Source: Gemmatimonadota bacterium (lineage in GTDB: Bacteria > Latescibacterota > UBA2968 > UBA8231). From it: a DNA stretch of 36,445 nt. The notes beneath the pieces were generated by a model. The model had not been told where the DNA came from. It saw only the letters and a program-made list of their open reading frames with translations, and ran no database searches. Where the stretch lies: assembly GCA_002724215.1 (NCBI GenBank), contig PBOD01000116.1:1-36445 (forward strand), in the 5' to 3' direction. Numbering within the stretch: the stretch's first letter is position 1; each line of letters begins with the position of its first letter. Position numbers and translations under genes: made by a program. Below, piece by piece: positions 15,608 to 22,317 of this stretch.

Positions 15608-15772
15608 ATGCTCGCAGTGCGAGGGGCAAGTGGCAACAAAGTAGCGGTATTCGGCATCTCGGAGTGGAGATGCTACTACGCCGATCACCACAAGCCGTGC
15701 CCGGGCCTGCAGACGTTGGACGAGTATGGCGATTGGCACCTGCGGTCGGCTGCGGGGGACGCGGCGCTCTAA
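15608..15772 (+). CDS. Possible small protein, 54 aa
   Basis: An ATG at 15608 follows a good Shine-Dalgarno (AGGGAG, 15595-15600, 7-nt spacing) and opens 54 codons with three cysteines and mixed polarity (EWRCYYADHHKPCPGLQTL). It fills most of the gap between two divergently arranged genes (15592 and 15808). No family recognised. The opposite strand also has an open frame here that ends in two cysteines and is equally unproven. Confidence 0.35.
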   Translation: MLAVRGASGNKVAVFGISEWRCYYADHHKPCPGLQTLDEYGDWHLRSAAGDAAL

Positions 15773-15807
15773 GGGGTTGGGGTTGTGGTCTGAGAGGGCT
15801 CCGGTCG

Positions 15808-16608
15808 CTAGTCCTGCCAATCGCCGATGGCGCGCAACTCGTCGGACCAGTCGCGCCACATATCCTCTTGCGGCGGCTCCTGCTGGGCTTGTTCGATATC
15901 AGTCTTGAGATAGTCGTAGAGCACGGCCTGGCGCAATTGGCCAGAGGTGTTGGGGCTGGCCATATGCCCGAGGCGGTGGTGCCAGAATACGATATCGCCA
16001 GCCCGGCCGTGGGTGTCGACCGGGGTATGGGTGTTGAATTCGAGCCGTACCTTATCGTGCTCTGCGTCTATCTGGTCGCGTAAATACTGCGAGGTGTAGC
16101 ACGGATAGAAGGCGCGGTGGCTCTCGGGCCAGACCATAAAACTGCCCCCCTCGGGCGGTACGTCATCTATATAGCCGACGACCCCGAGGTGAAAGGGGTG
16201 ACCATCGGTGTGGCAGTTCAATTCCTGCGATGGGTGGTCGCCGTAGGGCAGGGTGCAGTAAATGCCGCGGATGCGCTCGGGCTGGACCAGTTGGCCCGCC
16301 CCGAGCATCTGCTCGGCCATTGACCAGATCTTGGGCTCGGTGGCTAATAGTCGCACCATCCACTCTTCGTCGCCCGGCTCGCGGAAGTTCCAGCGGAAGC
16401 CGCGGCGGTGGTTGGAGCCCTCGTCGTTTTCCTCTTCCTTGGCCCAGGGGCCGACCCAGGTGCTGGGATCGTCGCGGGTGCGGCCTTTGGGCGCGCCGTC
16501 CCACAGTCGGGCGCGGGCGCGCTCGGTCAATTCGGGATTGAGGATATTGCGCTTGATCAGGTAGCCGTTGCGCTTGAAGAAGCGCAGTTCGTCGGTAGTT
16601 AGCTTCAT
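15808..16608 (-). CDS. Phytanoyl-CoA dioxygenase (PhyH) family oxygenase
   Basis: This 266-residue protein has a canonical Fe(II) triad: H133/D135 in NCHTDGHPFH and distal H215 in HRLGHMASPN, with the 2-oxoglutarate Arg about 11 residues on (R226). The stretch GGSFMVWPESHRAF matches the usual PGSH block with a Trp-Pro-Glu variation. The N-terminus ELRFFKRNGYLIKRNIL is the classic PhyH opening. It lies 54 nt downstream of a second PhyH gene on the same strand. Its Shine-Dalgarno GGGGAG lies inside a 10-bp inverted repeat, so its translation may be controlled separately from the upstream gene. Substrate unknown. Confidence 0.9.
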   Translation of the reverse strand: MKLTTDELRFFKRNGYLIKRNILNPELTERARARLWDGAPKGRTRDDPSTWVGPWAKEEENDEGSNHRRGFRWNFREPGDEEWMVRLLATEPKIWSMAEQMLGAGQLVQPERIRGIYCTLPYGDHPSQELNCHTDGHPFHLGVVGYIDDVPPEGGSFMVWPESHRAFYPCYTSQYLRDQIDAEHDKVRLEFNTHTPVDTHGRAGDIVFWHHRLGHMASPNTSGQLRQAVLYDYLKTDIEQAQQEPPQEDMWRDWSDELRAIGDWQD

Positions 16609-16654
16609 GACAATTCTCCCCGTTCTGAGGATACTAAAAGGGGAGAATTCTGTC
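16609..16654 (-). promoter_or_regulatory. Inverted repeat that would sequester a ribosome-binding site
   Basis: AATTCTCCCC (16612-16621) and GGGGAGAATT (16640-16649) are perfect 10-bp complements around an 18-nt loop; GAC/GTC can extend the stem past a 2-nt bulge. In the minus-strand mRNA the 3' arm contains GGGGAG, the Shine-Dalgarno of the PhyH gene starting at 16608. The hairpin lies entirely between the stop of the upstream PhyH and that start. It may be an RNA switch, a translation attenuator or a processing site. Confidence 0.55.
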
Positions 16655-16662
16655 CACCGGGA

Positions 16663-17541
16663 TTACGATTGTTCGGGATAGGTGTGGAAATCGCCGGGCT
16701 GGCGGCGCGGCGGGTGGCCCATGGGCCAGGCTGCGGTGCCGAGGAAGTTGTGGAAGTCGTCCTGCTTGCCCGCCAGCCAGTAGAACATCCTGGCCGCGTC
16801 GTGCCAGTGGTGGAACTGGTCTTTAGCCGGATGCACCCCGCCGCCGTAGAGGGCGTTTTCGAAGTTGTCGAGGTCGTCGAGGTTGAAATCGGGTTCGACG
16901 ATCCAGTCGCGGCGCGGTGGTGCCATGCGCCAGTAGAGGTATTTGAGCATATCGCGCACGCCCGGGGCGGAAGATGTGCCACGGCGGTGCCAGATCGGGT
17001 AGGCGGTAATGAAAATGGTGCCCGCCGCCGCCGCAGTGGACGCAGTCCCGCTGATGCCGCCGTAGTGGCCCATATACGATCCGAGGTTGAAGAGAAAATG
17101 CGAGCCGGGCAGCACTTCGGTGGGGCCGAGTTCGCGGGGCGTGTCCTGGGGATAGTAGAATACCTGCAGGTGGTTGACGGCATGCCCGTAGCGCGAGCAG
17201 CCGTCGCGGTGCCATTGCTGCGCCGGTTTGGGCTGAGTGGACCGGTGGTTGAACATCCAGGTCGGCAGGGCGGCCTGCCGGCCCAATAGCGAGCGCACCG
17301 CGCCGGCCGCCTGCCGGTTGAGGATCACCTCTTTGATGAACCACTCTTCTGCCAGCAAGCGGTCGTCTTCGAATTCGCCGCCGTCCCCGGCCGCGTAGGG
17401 ATGCGCGCGGATGAATTCGCCAACGCGCTCGTTGGTTTCCGGGGCCACCACGCCTTCGAGGATCAGGTAGCCCCGGTGGCAGAATTCGAGGACCTGGGTG
17501 TCGGTCAGGGTGGGGGCGATATCGGGCATGCGCGCAGTCAT
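16663..17541 (-). CDS. Phytanoyl-CoA dioxygenase (PhyH) family oxygenase
   Basis: This 292-residue protein has H111/D113 in QQWHRDGCS, distal H185 in PIWHRRGTS and Arg R196 after APGV, the full Fe(II)/2-oxoglutarate set, plus EVLPGSHFLF. The C-terminal 80 residues after the core are an extra Trp/His-rich tail. The start is ATG at 17541, overlapping the TGA of the preceding small gene by one base (TGATG) with AGAGG 8 nt upstream; a GTG three codons earlier is possible. It is coupled to the 119-residue unknown protein upstream and followed by a second PhyH gene. Substrate unknown. Confidence 0.9.
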   Translation of the reverse strand: MTARMPDIAPTLTDTQVLEFCHRGYLILEGVVAPETNERVGEFIRAHPYAAGDGGEFEDDRLLAEEWFIKEVILNRQAAGAVRSLLGRQAALPTWMFNHRSTQPKPAQQWHRDGCSRYGHAVNHLQVFYYPQDTPRELGPTEVLPGSHFLFNLGSYMGHYGGISGTASTAAAAGTIFITAYPIWHRRGTSSAPGVRDMLKYLYWRMAPPRRDWIVEPDFNLDDLDNFENALYGGGVHPAKDQFHHWHDAARMFYWLAGKQDDFHNFLGTAAWPMGHPPRRQPGDFHTYPEQS

Positions 17542-17900
17542 CAATGCCACCTCTCGAGGATGAACTCGCAGCCGAGTCCGTAGGTTTTCGACTCGTCGAG
17601 CAGCAACGCCATATTGGGAAATTGCACGATGCGCCAGCCGTCGCAGATGGCCTGGAGCGGGGTTTTATAGGGCCAGTCCGCCGGGTCTGGCGGGCCGTCG
17701 GAAATTGCGCCGTTTTCGACCAGGGCCATGCCGTGGACGCTGGAGTCGAGGGCCGTACTACTGGTCTGCAGGTAGAGCAGATCCTGGTACTTTGGCTTCG
17801 CTGTGCCCAATTCCTCCAGGGTTTGGCGCAAGGTCGCTTCGGTGAGTGTTCCGCGGCGAAATGCCTCGAGACAGTCTGCCAGTTGTCTGCGTTTGTCCAT
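17541..17900 (-). CDS. Unknown protein, 119 aa, coupled to a PhyH oxygenase
   Basis: No family recognised. The protein is soluble: a charged helical first third (RRQLADCLEAFRRGTLTEAT) is followed by a mixed domain with YKTPLQAICDGWRIVQFPN and a compact end. Its TGA overlaps the ATG of the PhyH gene by one base, so the two are translationally coupled and probably work together. A weak GGGA site lies 8 nt before the ATG. It could be a small accessory or regulatory subunit; that is inferred from coupling alone. Confidence 0.65.
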   Translation of the reverse strand: MDKRRQLADCLEAFRRGTLTEATLRQTLEELGTAKPKYQDLLYLQTSSTALDSSVHGMALVENGAISDGPPDPADWPYKTPLQAICDGWRIVQFPNMALLLDESKTYGLGCEFILERWH

Positions 17901-18021
17901 TGGCTGTTCCCATTGCGCTAGGGTGAGGTGTGCGCTGGCAAGTAAGAAACTGAATTTCCCGAAGCACGGCCAGACTTTACGCGCATCTCCATTCTCTGCT
18001 TATTGTGTCAGACGCACACGC

Positions 18022-18066
18022 GGAAAGGACGCGACAATGCACATAGCGGTGATCGGCGTCGATTAG
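18022..18066 (+). pseudogene. Orphan gene start: ribosome site plus nine codons
   Basis: A good Shine-Dalgarno (GGAAAGGA, 18022-18029) precedes ATG 18037 and the codons for MHIAVIGVD, then TAG at 18064-18066. The peptide looks like the first strand of a Rossmann-fold dehydrogenase such as Gfo/Idh. The rest of the gene is absent and the stop overlaps the end of the convergent aldolase gene. It is probably a truncation scar, but a 9-codon leader peptide cannot be excluded. Confidence 0.4.
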
Positions 18067-18818
18067 GCCGGCGGGAAGGGCTCGTCGGCGTGGGTGGCAG
18101 CGAAGGCGCGCGTCGCATCGATGAGCAAGTCCGACATATTGGCCTGGGCTGCGTAATCCAGGGAGATGCGTTTGCCGGCAGCGCGGGTGCGGGCTTCGAT
18201 ATCGGCGTGGACGCGGACTACTTCTGGGTGGTCTGCGGGGGCGCCGGGGAAGCCGAGCGAGGCGGCCAGGTCATTGGGGCCAAAGGCGATGGCGTCGAGA
18301 CCTTTGATGGCGAGGATGGCGTCGAGATTGTCGTAGCCCAGCTGCGATTCGATCTGGGCGAAGACCAGCATATTGTCGTCGGCGAACTGGCGGAAACCCG
18401 GGCGTCCGCCATAGGATGCAAGGGCGGCTTCGTCGTTGAATTCGGTGCCGCGGCCACCGCCCCAGGAGCGCTGGCCCAGCGGCGCGAAGTAGCAGGCATC
18501 GACCAGGGCCCGGGTCTGGTCGGCAGTCTCGATATGTGGTGCCATAATGCCCTGGACGCCGCGGTCGAGCCAGCGGTTGATTTCGTCGGCGCGGATGTGC
18601 GGTACGCGAGCGGTGACCGAGAGGCCGTGGGCGTGGGCGACGTGGACGATGCGATCGACATCGGTGGGGTTGAAGGCGCCGTGCTCACCGTCGAGATTGA
18701 CGGCGTCGAAGCCGGCGCGGGCGGCGTATTCGACCAGGTGGGTATCGGGAAAGGCCAGGCCCAGGCTCAGGGCCTTTTTGCCCTGCTGGTTTTTGGCGAG
18801 GATGGTGTTGGGAAACAT
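18063..18818 (-). CDS. HpcH/HpaI-family class II aldolase
   Basis: This 251-residue protein matches the HpcH/HpaI (2-keto-3-deoxy-glucarate / hydroxy-oxo-heptanedioate) aldolase family: LDGEHG with the catalytic His (H46), R71 in ARVP, the metal ligands E157 in FAQIES and D183 in FGPNDL, and GIMAPHIE. It would cleave a 2-keto-3-deoxy sugar acid or related 4-hydroxy-2-oxo acid into pyruvate and an aldehyde, the end step of non-phosphorylative sugar-acid breakdown. The start MFPNTILA at 18818 is preferred because AAGGAG lies 9 nt upstream; an ATG two codons earlier would be only 3 nt from it. A good promoter precedes it. Confidence 0.9.
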   Translation of the reverse strand: MFPNTILAKNQQGKKALSLGLAFPDTHLVEYAARAGFDAVNLDGEHGAFNPTDVDRIVHVAHAHGLSVTARVPHIRADEINRWLDRGVQGIMAPHIETADQTRALVDACYFAPLGQRSWGGGRGTEFNDEAALASYGGRPGFRQFADDNMLVFAQIESQLGYDNLDAILAIKGLDAIAFGPNDLAASLGFPGAPADHPEVVRVHADIEARTRAAGKRISLDYAAQANMSDLLIDATRAFAATHADEPFPPA

Positions 18819-18846
18819 ATTCATCAGCTCCTTTGATTGGGTCTAA

Positions 18847-18875
18847 ACTATAGTTTGCAGAGAACGATCGGACAA
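18847..18875 (-). promoter_or_regulatory. Promoter for the aldolase gene, with palindromic -10 region
   Basis: On the minus strand TTGTCC (18875-18870), a 17-bp spacer and TATAGT (18852-18847) form a good promoter 28 bp before the ATG. The -10 lies in the perfect 12-bp palindrome AAACTATAGTTT (18845-18856), so TATAGT is also present on the plus strand facing the divergent PhyH gene at 18896. It could be an operator or a shared divergent promoter. Confidence 0.5.
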
Positions 18876-18895
18876 CTGGCTCGGAGCTTGGCCCT

Positions 18896-19645
18896 ATGGA
18901 CGATATTTTCAAACGATATACCTTCGGCGCGGCTGAAAAAGCCGAGTTGGACCACGTCGGTCACTACGCGCTGCCGGGCTTGCTGACGGAAAACGCGCAG
19001 GCGCGGCTGACCGAGGCGTTGGCGCATATACTGTCGCTGCCGCGCGACGACGAGGCGTATTTGCCGAGTCGCTTTGCTGCGGAATTCAACGAGTATTTAG
19101 AGGGTCTGATCGGGCATCCGCAATTGCTGCAATTGGTGCGCAAGGTGCTGGGTGAGGAAATCCGCTACGATCACTGCGTGGCTTTGAATCGTCCCGGCGG
19201 CAATGCCGGTAGCCACTGGCACAGCCACGAGTATGGCAACGACAATCCGGCGCTGGGTTTTGTTCGGGTGTTTTTTTACGTGAATGGATTTGCGGCGGAC
19301 GACGGGGGACTGAAGGTCGTGCCGGGGAGCCATTTATACCGGGATGCGGGGATCAGCGCGGGATCGGATCGGGAATTGGAGGAGGGGTGGATGGCGGGGA
19401 AGGTACATCTGAAGACGGGAAAAGAACTGCAGATTGAGGAATTGAGCGTGCCGAAGGGGACGGTGATTTTGATGTGGACGCACGCTGCGCATGGGGTGAA
19501 TGCGCGCAAGGAGGGCAGTGATACGCGGTGGTGTGTGGTGTATGCGTATCGGAATCCAGGGGAGGAATCGCGGGCGCGGTGGATGAGTAAGGGGTTTGAG
19601 CAGAAGCAGATTGTGGGGGCGGAAGGATTGATGAGTTTGTACTAG
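18896..19645 (+). CDS. PhyH-family protein with HxH in place of HxD
   Basis: This 249-residue protein has the PhyH layout: NRPGGNAGSHWHSHEYG (99-115), VRVFFYVNGF, LKVVPGSHLY, then MWTHAAHGVNARKEGSDTRW with distal H199 and R211. In relatives the first motif is W-H-x-D; here it reads W108-H109-S110-H111, so the metal-binding Asp is replaced by His, possibly with E112 nearby. That would give a three-His site or an inactive protein. It is the first gene of a plus-strand group with a galactonate-dehydratase-like enzyme and is divergent from the aldolase. GGAG lies 10 nt before the ATG. Family call is sure, activity is not. Confidence 0.8.
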   Translation: MDDIFKRYTFGAAEKAELDHVGHYALPGLLTENAQARLTEALAHILSLPRDDEAYLPSRFAAEFNEYLEGLIGHPQLLQLVRKVLGEEIRYDHCVALNRPGGNAGSHWHSHEYGNDNPALGFVRVFFYVNGFAADDGGLKVVPGSHLYRDAGISAGSDRELEEGWMAGKVHLKTGKELQIEELSVPKGTVILMWTHAAHGVNARKEGSDTRWCVVYAYRNPGEESRARWMSKGFEQKQIVGAEGLMSLY

Positions 19646-19718
19646 GGACTGATGCTGACGGACCGGGCATGCTGAATTTTGAGGGTGTAACACCTGTAAA
19701 AAGAAGAGAAAAAAGAAA

Positions 19719-20834
19719 ATGAGGATTGCGGAAATTCGGACTTTTTTGGTGGGCAGGTTCCTGCTGGTGCGGGTGTATACCGATGAGGGGATCGTGGGCA
19801 ATGGAGAAGGGGGGTTGTGGGGGCATCACGGGGTGGTGAAGGCGGCGATTGACGAGTTGGCAGACTATTATGTGGGGAAGGATCCGCGGACGATCGAGCA
19901 CCACTATCAGGTGGTATCGCGCCATTCGCACTTTATGGGCGGGGTGTTGAGCGCGGCGATGAGCGCGGTGGATATTGCGCTGTGGGATATTCTGGGGCAG
20001 TCGCTGGGCGTGCCGGTATATCAGTTGTTGGGCGGGAAATGTCGGGAGAAGGTTAAGGTGTTTGAGAATATTCGCGGCGATACGGCGGCGGAGGTGGCGG
20101 AGAGCGCGCGGGAGCAGGTCGAGCGCGGTTTTCACTCGCTGCGGATGACGCCCTTTGCCAGCGGTTTCGAACAGCGGTCCGGCACGCAGAATGTCGCGAC
20201 GGCGGTGGAGTTGGTGGCGGCGGCGCGGGAGGCGATCGGGGATGGGGTGGATCTTGGTTTGGAAATCCACAGGAATTTGCGGCCGGAAGAGGCGATTGCG
20301 CTGGCGCTAGAACTGGAGCCGTTTAAGATTCTTTACTACGAAGACCCGCTGGCGCCCGAGAGCGTGGAGGCGGTGGAATATATAGCGAAGAGCGTCAGGC
20401 TGCCGATTGCGACGGGGGAAAGGTTCTACAATATTTATCAGTTTAAAGACCTAATCGACCGCAAGGTGGTGAGTTTGATCCGGCCGGATCTGTCGCTGGC
20501 GGGTGGTTTTACGCAGGTGAAGAAAATCGCAGCCATTGCGGAGCCCGCCTTTGTGGGGATCTTTCCGCATCTAATGGGCAGCCCGATCAATAATTCGGCG
20601 TTTGCGCATCTGGCGGCGGCGATTCCCAATTACACCCACACCGAGCACAATGCGCTGACGGGGCCGATGGCCGAGATCGTCGCGGGACAGCTGCCGGTGG
20701 AAGGGGGCTATCGGCTACTCAACGACAAGCCGGGGCTGGGGATCGAGATCGTCGAGGAGGCGCTGGCGAAATATCCCTACGAGCGGGTGGCGGTGACCGG
20801 GCACTTCCACGCCGACGGCTCGGTGGCGCACTGA
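19719..20834 (+). CDS. MR/MLE-family sugar-acid dehydratase (galactonate-dehydratase-like)
   Basis: This 371-residue protein has the full set of enolase-superfamily active-site residues at spacing very close to D-galactonate dehydratase: E182 and H184 in LEIHRNL (Asp-His in the reference enzyme), E208 in YYEDPLAPE, E234 in ATGERF, D257 in RPDLSLAGG, H284 in FPHLMGSP and E309 in HTEHNAL. It would dehydrate an aldonic acid to a 2-keto-3-deoxy acid, feeding the nearby aldolases. The Asp-to-Glu change at the first metal ligand is a caution against naming the exact substrate. Upstream is a purine-rich AAGAAGAGAAAAAAG ribosome region. The next gene starts inside its stop codon. Confidence 0.88.
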   Translation: MRIAEIRTFLVGRFLLVRVYTDEGIVGNGEGGLWGHHGVVKAAIDELADYYVGKDPRTIEHHYQVVSRHSHFMGGVLSAAMSAVDIALWDILGQSLGVPVYQLLGGKCREKVKVFENIRGDTAAEVAESAREQVERGFHSLRMTPFASGFEQRSGTQNVATAVELVAAAREAIGDGVDLGLEIHRNLRPEEAIALALELEPFKILYYEDPLAPESVEAVEYIAKSVRLPIATGERFYNIYQFKDLIDRKVVSLIRPDLSLAGGFTQVKKIAAIAEPAFVGIFPHLMGSPINNSAFAHLAAAIPNYTHTEHNALTGPMAEIVAGQLPVEGGYRLLNDKPGLGIEIVEEALAKYPYERVAVTGHFHADGSVAH

Positions 20835-21166
20835 TGATCCTCTATGTGTCGGGCCGCGATACCGACGATCTGCTCATGGTCTTGGAGGGGGTTAGGGGGG
20901 TGACGGTAAAGCGCAGCCAGGAACGCAAAAAGCGCAAGTACTTCGAGAAGGGCGCGCGCAAGGAATCTATGGGACAGGCGTCGGCGACGGTATTCCTGGA
21001 TAGCGCTATGGGGGAGAATGAGCTGGCGGCCGTGCGGGATATTTTGGTGCAGGGCGTGCGCTGCAAAGAGGTCGAAGTAGTTGTAAAGGAAGCTGGGGAT
21101 AGGGCGTTTGCCGGACCGGCGGCCGATGCGGAAATCCTCGTCGCTTTGACAAATGCCCTGACCTGA
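20834..21166 (+). CDS. Unknown small protein, 110 aa, coupled to the dehydratase
   Basis: No family recognised. The ATG shares one base with the TGA of the dehydratase gene (TGATG), so translation is coupled. The protein begins MILYVSGRDTDDLLMVLEGV, has a basic stretch (RSQERKKRKYFEKGARK, about 27-43) and a second alpha/beta half (NELAAVRDILVQGVRCKEVEVVV). It may be a small alpha/beta fold with a charged loop. No signal peptide or membrane segment. A regulatory or assembly role with the dehydratase is speculation. Confidence 0.6.
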   Translation: MILYVSGRDTDDLLMVLEGVRGVTVKRSQERKKRKYFEKGARKESMGQASATVFLDSAMGENELAAVRDILVQGVRCKEVEVVVKEAGDRAFAGPAADAEILVALTNALT

Positions 21167-21181
21167 GGGCGGGAGGACACA

Positions 21182-22069
21182 ATGAGCGTCACTGATCGAC
21201 ATCTCGAATTCTACAAAGAACGCGGCTATGTCGTCCTCGAGGGCGTACTGAGCGATGACGACCTTGAGCCCGTGATCCAGGACCACATCGCCATCGTCGA
21301 CGAGAAGGCCCGCGCACTGCACGCAGAGGGCAAGATAGCACAACTCTGCGAGGGCGAACCCTTCGAAACCCGGCTCGCGCGTTTGGCCGCACAATTGGCC
21401 GGAGTCGAGGAGACTCCCGAGATCGGTTTCTGCCCCGATATCGGCGCGACCCGTCGCCGCGACACCTTTGAATTTATGCGCAATAAAAACCTCGTCGATG
21501 CGATCGAGCCCTTTATCGGTCCGGAAATCACCTGGAACCCCGTTTCGCACATCCGCCCCAAGATGCCCGGCACCGACGTGATGTTCCACCAGGACGCGGT
21601 GTTTACCACCCAGGAAGCGAAAGACATTCTACAGGTGACGGTGTGGTTGCCGCTGGTACCGGCGACGGAAGAAAATGGTTGTCTGCAGGTGATGCCGGGC
21701 GTGCACGAGGAGCGCATGGTCTACTGGACGTATGCGGCTGACCTGCCCGATGTGGAACCAGTATCGCTGCCGATGGCCAAGGGCGATGTGCTGATCATGC
21801 ACAAGCTGACGCCGCACGGCTCTGGCCCCAACAAGACCGACGCAGTGCGCTGGAGTATGGATCTGCGCTACCAGAAGACCGGCGAGCCTTCGCCGCGGCC
21901 GGAATGGCCTTCGCAAATCGTCCGCAGCCGCAGCGACCCCGCTGGCGAAACCGCGTACGAGGATTGGCGCGACGCCTGGGCGCAAAGATTGGCGGAAACC
22001 CCCACCCAGTTGCGCTATCCGCGGCCCAGCGAGCCGTTGCCCTTCGGGGGGGAAATGTACTACGCGTGA
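21182..22069 (+). CDS. Phytanoyl-CoA dioxygenase (PhyH) family oxygenase
   Basis: This 295-residue protein has H136/D138 in VMFHQDAVF, distal H212 in LTPHGSGPNKT and R223 in AVRWSMDLRY, with QVMPGVHEER in place of PGSH. The opening HLEFYKERGYVVLEGVL is typical of the family. GGGAGGACAC gives a strong Shine-Dalgarno before the ATG. It is the fifth PhyH-family gene in about 13.5 kb and the last of the group that begins at 18896. A degraded GNAT-like reading frame begins at its stop codon. Substrate unknown; sequence similarity to the other four is limited to the core motifs, so these are diverged paralogues, not tandem copies. Confidence 0.9.
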   Translation: MSVTDRHLEFYKERGYVVLEGVLSDDDLEPVIQDHIAIVDEKARALHAEGKIAQLCEGEPFETRLARLAAQLAGVEETPEIGFCPDIGATRRRDTFEFMRNKNLVDAIEPFIGPEITWNPVSHIRPKMPGTDVMFHQDAVFTTQEAKDILQVTVWLPLVPATEENGCLQVMPGVHEERMVYWTYAADLPDVEPVSLPMAKGDVLIMHKLTPHGSGPNKTDAVRWSMDLRYQKTGEPSPRPEWPSQIVRSRSDPAGETAYEDWRDAWAQRLAETPTQLRYPRPSEPLPFGGEMYYA

Positions 22070-22317
22070 CCGGATGGGTGGAATTGGCGTCTGAGCGGCG
22101 CGGGGTGCTCGTGGAGATGTTCGCGGCCTGGCCGGGGCTGCACGGTTGTATCGCAGCGGTGCTGGAGGGCGGTATGGGCCGGGCTTTTGCCTACTGGATC
22201 CCCCCACCGCGCAGCATCTTGATCGACATTGCCGCGACCGGCTGGAGAGCTTGTAGTCAATATCCGCGAGGTCGATCCAGCTCTTACTCTACGACTTTGA
22301 TTACCGCGGCCCAATAG
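22066..22317 (+). pseudogene. Fragment resembling the start of a GNAT-type acetyltransferase
   Basis: From a GTG overlapping the PhyH stop, 83 codons read VELASERRGVLVEMFAAWPG and then LEGGMGRAFA and PRSILIDIA, which look like a natural protein and recall the N-terminal part of GNAT-like acetyltransferases. After about codon 60 the sequence becomes Arg/Ser-rich and unprotein-like and ends at TAG. I read it as a 5' gene fragment whose remainder was lost. The family is a weak resemblance only. Confidence 0.35.

Noticed and set aside
15605-15859. An 84-codon minus-strand frame ending in two cysteines
   Set aside because: It overlaps the end of a PhyH gene, is Arg-rich in its first half and has no ribosome site; the plus-strand frame there has better support.
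20777-21589. A 270-codon open frame on minus
   Set aside because: Antisense across three plus-strand genes with good starts; no motif.
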